Shown here piece after piece: positions 18,301-25,158 of a stretch of 64,000 nucleotides of DNA. This DNA is from UBA1479 sp038109305. Its GTDB lineage: Bacteria > Pseudomonadota > Alphaproteobacteria > Rhodospirillales > Casp-alpha2. The translations under genes were made by a program, and so were the position numbers. The stretch is from positions 7,984-71,983 of the forward strand of contig JAYNIR010000015.1 of NCBI GenBank assembly GCA_038109305.1, read 5' to 3'. A model generated the notes under the pieces. It was not told where the DNA came from and did no database searches. It saw only the letters and a program-made list of their open reading frames with translations. Numbering within the stretch: position 1 is the first letter of the stretch; every line of letters starts with the position of its first letter.

Positions 18301-18812
18301 AGTTCGACCGCCTTCGGCACGATTTCGCCGTCGCGGATCAAGGCGGTGGCGGAAAGGGAAAACGAAATTTCCGGGATCGCGGCAACCATGACGCCGTTTT
18401 TATCCATCGCCAGAACGTCGATGACGCGAATGTCCAACGCGCGCTCCCACCCGGCCCAGGTCAGGATCGTGTCCGACATGGTGACATTCAGGTCGGGCGT
18501 GCGTTCGTTCAGCGCCGACTGGATATAAGAGGTCAGAAAACTGAGGGAAATCGGTCCCCGCGACAGGTGCCAGGCCAGAACCATGCCGACGATGGTTACC
18601 CCGGCGATCACGCCAGCGGACAGATGCAACAGCCCGCGGCAGAAACGCGCGACCCGGCCACGTTCCGCCCCGGCATTGGATGCGGGTTTTGCCGCCGATT
18701 CAGCCGGCGGAATATGAGGTTCCGTGTCAGTCACCCTGACGGCATCTTCCTTTCTTGTAAGGCGATCCGCAATGTGGCTGGTAACATTCGCCACCGGATT
18801 TGACCATGACAT
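15390..18812 (-). CDS. YhdP/AsmA-like inner-membrane protein (DUF3971)
   Basis: Very large protein (1140 residues) with a cytoplasmic N-terminus, one membrane helix at about residues 60-83 and a long periplasmic part rich in beta strands, ending in an AsmA-like C-terminal region (VSIMALTGILDALQGDGLGF, VPAYALNSALGRIPLLGGIFTG). This matches the YhdP/DUF3971 group of bridge-like proteins thought to carry phospholipids to the outer membrane. The ATG at 18812 has AAAGG 5 nt upstream; a GTG at 18734 with AGGAAG is an alternative. It is back-to-back with glnE, whose start is only 10 nt away from this ATG. Confidence 0.85.
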   Translation of the reverse strand: MSWSNPVANVTSHIADRLTRKEDAVRVTDTEPHIPPAESAAKPASNAGAERGRVARFCRGLLHLSAGVIAGVTIVGMVLAWHLSRGPISLSFLTSYIQSALNERTPDLNVTMSDTILTWAGWERALDIRVIDVLAMDKNGVMVAAIPEISFSLSATALIRDGEIVPKAVELFGPSLTLVRRLDGGFQLDLGHDASGQNFGSGLFGLLFNKPKPGSAVASLVRLNVIGAEAVIEDRILGRTWNAPTADIRLTRDATGIKGEVGLQVARDGKVSEVTAKGSYLTEDRRLNLSINFDAIDPDTLADVRPEFYRFAGIRVPLKGTVTLGMSVDGLPDEVGFRLTGGEGTVTLPVAGSEIIPVEHLVVNGYFDGRARVAEVYDFEFKAKPNTTILSPRSASHRIPIAGARFTGKYLIDRDRFEISRLEVDTGGPVATLTGVIEDVSGASQANFNIGVKDVPLKDVPAYWAPEWAADVYNWWVPNVTDGHVPRIAVKVSAAQSGGDWRVVSVAGDMDVRGAKISYLDGLPPVTEIDGRANFTHKRFDAFVTSARSGGMIIQGGEVFITDIDHIDQFAEINVNLTGGLDKAMQLIDRKPLGYAKLMGINPKSVKGDARVRLKIDLPLMRKLALDHVKISAEARLRDAKVPRVLRGFDVTDADLNLTVDKGGLDVRGSGYVAGVPAKLSWRENFSMTAPVTTILDLSGRIPDIQTVSKLGIELGPLDDGYVKGPVGADLRVTVLRDRNTRVEVRADLGQAAVDLTQIKWFKPAGEAGRAEMNLVVQAEKIRKVEHFALYAEDLAITGKADFETDGQSIRRIDFSQIAHGRTDMKGALIRRADGAWDLGFHGAGLDLSKFYDDIIDRPEQGKVLDFVLAAEIENIWLDDRTTLRDVSVTMVNENDIWKTVLFRSVLNDAVLIQASIKPGADGNRRLTVKTGDAGKVLRAVKVYDNMVGGALSLTGTFQDAKPDRPLNGRLLIRDYRVVKAPALAHIVSIMALTGILDALQGDGLGFSVLDIPFTIQKGVVEIRDARAAGPSLGFTASGAVYTHADLVDLEGTVVPAYALNSALGRIPLLGGIFTGGEKGSGLFAANFKMTGPQEDPKVSINPLSALTPGFLRRLFGLFDGKSDDKSPEAAPKSPGNPGK

Positions 18813-18822
18813 AAAGACCTTT

Positions 18823-21800
18823 ATGGAAAGTATGCCTGATTTTTTCGCCGTCGGCAGTAATTCCGGGGCGCCCGCCCCGAAGGCCGTGGAAACCCTCGAA
18901 TTGGCCCGGGAACGTTGGGATTCCGCGATTCAGCGGGCCGAAGATCCGTCCCTCGAATCGGCCGCGCGGGCGGTGTTCGAGCGCCCCGCCAACAAAGCGC
19001 TGGCGGACGCGGTTTTCGCCTATAGCCCGTTTCTGACCCACTGCATGGCCTCGGATATCCGGTTCGCCGTTGATTTATTCCACCGGGGACCGGATGCAAG
19101 CCTGGACGCCGTCTTATCGGACATCGCGGCCCTGCGGGCGGAAACCCCCGAAGCCGACCTTAAAAAAGCGCTTCGCATCGCCAAGCGGCGGGCGGCCCTT
19201 ACGGTGGCGCTGGCCGACATTGCCGGCGTCTGGCCGCTGGAACGCGTGACCGAGGCACTTTCCGACGTCGCCGATGGGTGTCTGCGGGCGGCGGCGGCCT
19301 TCGCGATTCGTGAGGCCCAGCGCCGGGGCGGGTTGACGCTCCGCCATCCGGAGGACCCGGAAATCGGATCGGGGTTGGTAGTTTTGGGCATGGGCAAGCT
19401 GGGCGCGCGGGAGCTCAACTATTCCAGCGACATCGACATCATCGTTTTCTACGACCCCAACCTGATCCGGACCGATCAGCCCGACGCCCTTCAAAACACA
19501 ATGACCCGGATCGCCCGCATGATCCTTCGCGTGATGGACGAACGCACGGTCGACGGCTACGTCTTTCGTACGGACCTGCGCCTTCGCCCCGACCCGGGCG
19601 CGACGCCGCTCGCCATTTCGGTGCTGGCGGCGGAATCCTATTACGAAAGCCTGGGCCAGAATTGGGAGCGCGCGGCGATGATCAAGGCCCGCCCCGTCGC
19701 CGGCGACATCGACGCCGGACACGCGTTCCTTGAATGGCTGACGCCGTTCGTGTGGCGCAAGTCGCTCGACTTCGCGGCCATCCAGGACATTCATTCCATC
19801 AAACGCCAGATCGACATCCATCGGGGCGGCGGGCGGCAGATGGCGCCTGACCTCGCGGGCCATAACGTGAAGCTCGGCACAGGCGGCATCCGGGAGATCG
19901 AATTTTTTGCGCAGACCCAGCAATTGATCTGGGGCGGGCGGCTGCCGGCGCTGCGGCTCGCGCGGACCAAGGACGCCATCGATGCGCTGGTGTCGTTCGA
20001 ACAGTGCGCACCGGAAACCGCCACTGACTTGAAAGCGTCTTACGACTCTCTGCGCCGGATCGAACACCGCCTGCAGATGGTCAACGACGAACAGACCCAC
20101 CGCCTGCCCGAAGATCCGGCGGCGATGGACACGTTCGCCCGGTTTATGGGGTTTGACGGCGCCGCCCCGTTCATCGCCGACCTGACCGGGCACCTGACCC
20201 GCGTGCAGGATCATTGCGGCAAACTGTTCGAAGACGCGCCGGCGCTGACGGCGGGCGGCGACATGGGCGGCAATCTGGTTTTTACCGGCGCCGATCAGGA
20301 CCCGGACACGCTGGAAACACTCGCCAAGCTGGGCTTCAAGGAACCGGCGCGGGCGGACGCGCAAATCCGCGCCTGGCATCACGGGCGCTACCGGGCCATG
20401 CGCTCGACCCGGGCGCGCGAGATTTTGACCGAACTGGTGCCGGTGTTGCTCCGCGCCATGTCGACGACGCCGGACCCGGATGAAACCTTCCTCCGGTTCG
20501 ACGGATTTTTAAAGGCGCTGCCGTCGGGGGTGCAGTTGTTTTCCATGTTCCAGGCTAATCCGCAATTATCGGAACTGGTGGTTCGGATCATCGGCAAGGC
20601 GCCACGGCTGGCCCGTCACATGGGCAGCAACGCCTCGGTCCTGGACGCGGTGCTGACTCGCGACTTTTTCGACGGCCCGCCGGACCGGGATTTCCTCCGC
20701 GCCGAACTGGCCGACTCATTCCGCTGGTGCGGGCATATGGAGGCGTATCTGGAGGCCGTCCGCCGCTGGGCCAACGACCGGCGGTTCCAGGTCGGTGTGC
20801 TGCACTTGGAAGGCAAGATCGATCCGGCGACGGCCTCAAAGGCGTTATCGGAAATCGCCGAAACGGCCCTGCGCGGACTGATCCCCGTGGTCGCCGCCGA
20901 ATTTGCCGACGCCCACGGCGCCATCTCCGGCGGGCGGCTTGCCATCGTGGCGCTGGGCCGCCTCGGCTCGCGCGAAATGACCGCGTCGTCGGACCTAGAC
21001 CTGATCTTCGTTTATGACGCGCCGGAATTGGACAGCGGCGGCGGGGTACCGTCGGACGGGCCTAAACCGCTGGCGGCCAGCCAGTATTATGCCCGGCTGA
21101 CGCAGCGCTGCCTGAACGCCATTACCGCGCTGACCGCCGAGGGATCACTCTACGAGGTCGACATGCGGCTGCGCCCGTCGGGCACCAAGGGGCCGATCGC
21201 CACGTCGTTCGCCGCCTTCCGGCAGTATTACGAACAATCAGCCTGGACGTGGGAGCGACTGGCGCTCGTCCGCGCCCGCGTGGTCGCCTACATGGGCGGG
21301 CTGGAAGACGAAGTCGAGGCGATGATCAGAGGCATCCTCGCCGACCCGTTGCCGGCGGACGCGCTGTTGCGCGACACGGCGCATATGCGCGCGCGCCTGG
21401 CCGAAGGCAAAAAACCGGCGGGCCCCTGGGACGTGAAGAACATCCGGGGCGGGCTGGTCGACATCGCGTTCCTGACCCAGTACCTGGTGCTCGCAGGCGC
21501 GGACCGCGACCCGGATTTAGCCGACCCCAACACCCACCAAGCCCTGATGAACCTGAAGCAAAGCGGCGTGCTTGACGCCGCCGACGCCGAAACTCTGATC
21601 ACGGCGGAAACGCTCTGGATGGGATTACTCGGCATTCTGGCGCTGACCATCGAAGGCGACGTGACCCCGGAAAAGGAAGAGCAGATTTCCGGCGCGCTGG
21701 CCGAAGACTTGGTGCGCATCGGCGGCGCCCTTGACTTCGACGACCTGAAACGCAAAGTGAGCGACACGGCCGGCGCGGTTTACGCGCTGTTCCAAAAAAT

Positions 21801-21834
21801 CATCGAAGACCCCGCCGCCCGGCTGCCCAAATAG
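18823..21834 (+). CDS. glnE: Bifunctional glutamine synthetase adenylyltransferase/deadenylase
   Basis: GlnE adds and removes AMP on glutamine synthetase under control of PII protein. The 1003-residue protein contains two nucleotidyltransferase domains: the first near residue 188 (GMGKLGARELNYSSDIDIIV) and the second near 709 (ALGRLGSREMTASSDLDLI), each with the DxD metal site, plus the helical linkers. The C-terminal part has the FLTQYLVL and KNIRGGLVDIAF regions typical of the adenylylating half. The frame extends upstream to 18724, but the ATGs at 18823 or 18832 (MESMPDFFAV) are preferred because they avoid overlap with the divergent gene. Confidence 0.95.
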   Translation: MESMPDFFAVGSNSGAPAPKAVETLELARERWDSAIQRAEDPSLESAARAVFERPANKALADAVFAYSPFLTHCMASDIRFAVDLFHRGPDASLDAVLSDIAALRAETPEADLKKALRIAKRRAALTVALADIAGVWPLERVTEALSDVADGCLRAAAAFAIREAQRRGGLTLRHPEDPEIGSGLVVLGMGKLGARELNYSSDIDIIVFYDPNLIRTDQPDALQNTMTRIARMILRVMDERTVDGYVFRTDLRLRPDPGATPLAISVLAAESYYESLGQNWERAAMIKARPVAGDIDAGHAFLEWLTPFVWRKSLDFAAIQDIHSIKRQIDIHRGGGRQMAPDLAGHNVKLGTGGIREIEFFAQTQQLIWGGRLPALRLARTKDAIDALVSFEQCAPETATDLKASYDSLRRIEHRLQMVNDEQTHRLPEDPAAMDTFARFMGFDGAAPFIADLTGHLTRVQDHCGKLFEDAPALTAGGDMGGNLVFTGADQDPDTLETLAKLGFKEPARADAQIRAWHHGRYRAMRSTRAREILTELVPVLLRAMSTTPDPDETFLRFDGFLKALPSGVQLFSMFQANPQLSELVVRIIGKAPRLARHMGSNASVLDAVLTRDFFDGPPDRDFLRAELADSFRWCGHMEAYLEAVRRWANDRRFQVGVLHLEGKIDPATASKALSEIAETALRGLIPVVAAEFADAHGAISGGRLAIVALGRLGSREMTASSDLDLIFVYDAPELDSGGGVPSDGPKPLAASQYYARLTQRCLNAITALTAEGSLYEVDMRLRPSGTKGPIATSFAAFRQYYEQSAWTWERLALVRARVVAYMGGLEDEVEAMIRGILADPLPADALLRDTAHMRARLAEGKKPAGPWDVKNIRGGLVDIAFLTQYLVLAGADRDPDLADPNTHQALMNLKQSGVLDAADAETLITAETLWMGLLGILALTIEGDVTPEKEEQISGALAEDLVRIGGALDFDDLKRKVSDTAGAVYALFQKIIEDPAARLPK

Positions 21835-21875
21835 GCCGCGGCGGACGGCGCAGATCAACCAAAGGAGTTTCCCCT

Positions 21876-22367
21876 ATGAGCTTGAACGTCGGCGACAAAG
21901 CCCCCGATTTCAACCTGCCCGCGGACGGCGGCAGCAAACTTAGCCTCAAGTCGCTGAAGGGCAAGACGGTGATTTTGTATTTCTATCCCAAGGACGACAC
22001 CCCCGGCTGCACCACCGAGGCGCAGGCGTTCCGTGACGAAATCAAAAAGTTCGACAAGGCCGGCGCGGTGATCGTCGGCGCGTCGAAGGACAGCGTCGCC
22101 CGCCATAACAAATTTAAGGCCAAGCACGCGCTACCGTTCCACTTGGTGTCGGATGAAGACGGCACCTTGTGCGAGGCTTATGGCACCTGGATCAAAAAGA
22201 AACTTTACGGGCGCGAATACTTGGGCATCGCGCGGGCGACCTTCCTGATCGACGGGCGTGGCGTAATCCGCGAAATTTGGCCCAAGGTGAAGGTCAAGGG
22301 CCACGCCGACGAAGTGCTGGCCGCCGTCAAGGCGCTGAAGGCGCCCCACCCCGCGCGCGACCGATGA
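21876..22367 (+). CDS. bcp: Thioredoxin-dependent thiol peroxidase (Bcp/PrxQ)
   Basis: Peroxiredoxin Q of 163 residues that reduces hydroperoxides. The peroxidatic cysteine is Cys45 in DDTPGCTTEAQAF. The E. coli resolving Cys50 position is Gln here; the only other cysteine is in DGTLCEAYGTW, so the enzyme may work as a one-Cys type or use that residue. AAGGAG is 8 nt before the ATG. The stop overlaps the ATG of the following DUF455 gene (ATGA), indicating translational coupling. Confidence 0.93.
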   Translation: MSLNVGDKAPDFNLPADGGSKLSLKSLKGKTVILYFYPKDDTPGCTTEAQAFRDEIKKFDKAGAVIVGASKDSVARHNKFKAKHALPFHLVSDEDGTLCEAYGTWIKKKLYGREYLGIARATFLIDGRGVIREIWPKVKVKGHADEVLAAVKALKAPHPARDR

Positions 22368-23179
22368 CCGCCCTGCCCTCAACCCTGCCCCCGACCTTGG
22401 CTGACGCCGCCCGCACCGTGTTGACCACGGCGGACGCGGCCAGGAAAGTCCGCCTCACCCGCCGATATACCGATGCCTGGGCCGAGGGCGAAATAACGAA
22501 CGTCGGCGAGACGCCGCCGCCGGACAGACCCGCCCGCCCGGCAGAGCCCGACCTGAGTGCGCCCCGGGACGTGCCGCGCCGCCGGCTGGGGTCCGTCCAG
22601 GGCCGCGCCGCCTTCGTCCACGCCATCGCGCACATTGAACTGAACGCCATCGATCTGGCGTGGGACATCGCCGCCCGGTTCACGGGCGAAGGCCTGCCGA
22701 CAGCGTTTTTCGACGACTGGTGCGCCGTCGCGCGGGACGAGGCCGAGCATTTCGACATGTTGTGCCGGCGGCTCGGGCAGCTCGGCGCGGCCTACGGCGA
22801 TATGCCCGCCCACGACGGTCTGTGGCAAGCGGCGGCGGACACGGCCGATGACCTGCTGGCGAGGCTCGCGGTCGTGCCCATGGTGCTGGAGGCCCGCGGG
22901 CTCGACACCACGCCCGACGCGGTCCGCCGGCTGATTGACGCCGGCGATCCGGAAACAGCCGCCATTTTGGAAAAAATCGGGACAGAGGAAATCCCTCATG
23001 TCGCTGCCGGGGTCCGATGGTTCAATTTCATCTGCGCCCGGCGAGGGCTCGACCCGGCAGCAACATTTCAGGCAACCGTGCGCCGCCGGTTTCAGGGGCA
23101 GATCAAGCCGCCCTTTAACGACGACGCCCGCCGGCAGGCGGATTTTCCGCCGGAATATTACCGGCCGCTTGCCGCATAA
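22364..23179 (+). CDS. DUF455 ferritin-like protein
   Basis: Protein of 271 residues with a ferritin-like four-helix pattern and probable di-iron ligands: the Glu of HIELNAIDLAWDI, the ExxH of ARDEAEHFDML, and IGTEEIPHVAAG. This is the DUF455 family, distantly related to the MiaE tRNA hydroxylase; its substrate is not known to me. The start is the ATG at 22364, overlapping the bcp stop by 4 nt; the longer open frame upstream is inside bcp and not real. Coupling to a peroxidase fits an oxidant or iron-related role, which is inference. Confidence 0.85.
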   Translation: MTALPSTLPPTLADAARTVLTTADAARKVRLTRRYTDAWAEGEITNVGETPPPDRPARPAEPDLSAPRDVPRRRLGSVQGRAAFVHAIAHIELNAIDLAWDIAARFTGEGLPTAFFDDWCAVARDEAEHFDMLCRRLGQLGAAYGDMPAHDGLWQAAADTADDLLARLAVVPMVLEARGLDTTPDAVRRLIDAGDPETAAILEKIGTEEIPHVAAGVRWFNFICARRGLDPAATFQATVRRRFQGQIKPPFNDDARRQADFPPEYYRPLAA

Positions 23180-23331
23180 CCCGAAAGTACCCCCGGCTAT
23201 GGCCTAATGGCCGGGCTTGGGTCGGGCAGTTTTTGCGCTAGTCTCCACAACCGTCGGGCGCGGGGACTGCGCGGACGCCCGAAATTGAACAGTGGCCGAA
23301 GCCACGCCGACCGACCCTCTGAGACCGAAGA

Positions 23332-23889
23332 ATGGCTGAAAAAGACAAAAAAGAACCCGACGACGAAGAGTGGGAAGAAGAAGTCGACGAGGATGACGAA
23401 GACGACGAGGCCGACGCGGACGACCCGAAGGCCAAGCGCAACCGGCTCCTGATCAAAATCGTCGCGGTCCTGTGCGTCCTGGTGGTTGTCGGCGGCGCCT
23501 ATCTGGTGCTCAAGATGCTTGGCGTAACGGAGGCCGTGCTCGGCAAACCGAACATCACCGAAGTGACGCTAAACCTGGGAAAACCGGTCACGCATACGCT
23601 ACCCGAGGTCCGCACGGACCTGAAACGCACGGGCCGCAAGGCGCAGTTCATTAAAATGGTGATCATCGCTCAGTTGAACGAAAAAGACCTGCCGGGGCTG
23701 ACCAACGCGACCAAACAGGCCGAAATCGTGGACGGCATCAAAACGCACTTGCGGTCTCTGGAATTCCGCGATCTGCAGGGCAAGGCGGGATCGGAACGGC
23801 TGCGCTTCGAATTGCTGCAGGTCATCAACAACAAGCTTGCGCCGGCGTCCGCACACACCATCCTGTTCAAGGACTTGCTGATTCAGTAA
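23332..23889 (+). CDS. FliL-like flagellar basal body protein
   Basis: Protein of 185 residues: a highly acidic cytoplasmic N-terminus (residues 1-31), one membrane helix at about 39-61, and a periplasmic domain ending in ELLQVINNKLAPASAHTILFKDLLIQ, the typical FliL C-terminus (LFKD..IQ). FliL associates with the flagellar stator ring. No other flagellar gene is in the window, so this is an orphan or second copy and could serve a stator-like partner elsewhere. The acidic N-terminal tract is unusually long. It faces prfB, convergent, with 45 nt between. Confidence 0.82.
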   Translation: MAEKDKKEPDDEEWEEEVDEDDEDDEADADDPKAKRNRLLIKIVAVLCVLVVVGGAYLVLKMLGVTEAVLGKPNITEVTLNLGKPVTHTLPEVRTDLKRTGRKAQFIKMVIIAQLNEKDLPGLTNATKQAEIVDGIKTHLRSLEFRDLQGKAGSERLRFELLQVINNKLAPASAHTILFKDLLIQ

Positions 23890-23934
23890 ATCGCCGCGCG
23901 AAGACCCGCGCGCCGGACTGGCGTCACGGCCGAG

Positions 23935-25054
23935 TTATTTTTCGGCTTCGTGTGCGCCCTGGACGCGCTGCGCCAGCGCGGCGGCCATGAACTGGTCCAG
24001 GTCGCCGTCAAGTACCGCCTGAGTGTTCGAGGTTTCAACCTCGGTCCGCAGGTCCTTCACCAACTGATAGGGCTGCAGCACGTAGGACCGGATCTGGTGG
24101 CCCCAGCCGATGTCGGTCTTGGTGTCTTCCAACGCCTGGGCGGCTTCTTCCCGCTTGCGCAGTTCAAATTCATAAAGCCGGGCCTTCAACATGGCATAAG
24201 CCTGGGCACGGTTCTTGTGCTGGGACCGGTCGCTCTGGCACTGCACGACGATGTTGGTCGGCAGGTGGGTGATGCGGATGGCGCTGTCGGTCTTGTTGAC
24301 GTGCTGGCCGCCGGCGCCCGACGCCCGGTAGGTATCGATGCGTAGGTCCTTGTCCTCGATCACCACTTCGATGGTGTCGTCGATCACCGGATAGACCCAG
24401 GCGGAGGCAAAACTGGTGTGCCGCCGGGCGCTTGAATCGTAGGGCGAAATCCGCACAAGCCGATGGACGCCCGATTCCGTCTTGAGCCAGCCGTAGGCGT
24501 TATGCCCGGTCACTTTCAGCGTCGCCGACTTGATACCGGCTTCTTCACCCGGGCTTTCTTCAAGCCATTCGACCTTGTACTCGTGTTGTTCAGACCACCG
24601 CGCATACATGCGAAGTAACATTTCGGCCCAATCCTGGGCCTCGGTGCCGCCGGCGCCAGCGTGGACTTCCAGATAACAGTCGTTGGTGTCGGCCTCGCCG
24701 GACAACAGCGTTTCCAGTTCGGCCTGTCCCGCGCGTTCGTGCAGCGAAGCGATCACCGCCTCGGCCTCGGCGACCACGTCCTGATCGTCCTCGTCCTCGC
24801 CCATGGCGATAAGGTCGATGCTGTCGGTCAGCTCGCGGGTGATACCGTCGATCTCCTTGATGCCGTGTTCAAGCCGGTTGCGCTCGCGCATCAGCGCCTG
24901 GGCTTTGTCGGGCTTGTTCCACAGGTCCGGGTTTTCCGCCTGGGCGTTCAGTTCCTGAAGTTTTAGAACCGCCGCATCGTAGTCAAAGATGCCTCCTCAG
25001 CAGTTCCAGCGACTGCTTGATGTCTTGAACGAGGCTGTCGATTTCGGCGCGCAT
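23935..25054 (-). CDS. prfB: Peptide chain release factor 2, with programmed +1 frameshift
   Basis: RF2 terminates translation at UGA and UAA. The first 23 codons (ATG at 25054, MRAEIDSLVQDIKQ) end at an in-frame TGA (24985-24983); a +1 shift at CTT-T then continues DYDAAVLKLQELNAQ and the rest of RF2. The catalytic GGQ is in SGAGGQHVNK. The anticodon-mimic position reads SPYDS where E. coli has SPF, a variant I recall in alphaproteobacteria. Coordinates cover the whole gene including the shift; without it a truncated frame from 24891 appears. The high level of homology across the shift makes recoding, not error, the explanation. Confidence 0.95.
24982..24997 (-). promoter_or_regulatory. prfB programmed frameshift signal
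   Basis: On the minus strand the string AGGAGG (24997-24992), CAT, CTT, TGA, C is visible. An internal Shine-Dalgarno 3 nt ahead of the CTT slip codon, followed by UGA-C, is the same arrangement and spacing as in E. coli prfB. Low RF2 activity allows the shift, giving autoregulation. Confidence 0.95.
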
Positions 25055-25158
25055 GGATCCGCTGTGTCCCAAGATTTGAATTTTCGGATTGCCGCTTTTA
25101 CTGGAGGGCGCCCGGAGTTGCAATCGGCGCGCGTCGGCAAGCCTCCGTCCCGCGCATA

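Noticed and set aside
19114..20382. 422-codon minus-strand frame
   Set aside because: Antisense to glnE; no recognisable domain.
25054..25158. Gap between prfB and mrcA as a separate gene
   Set aside because: Only short frames, no domain; treated as intergenic.
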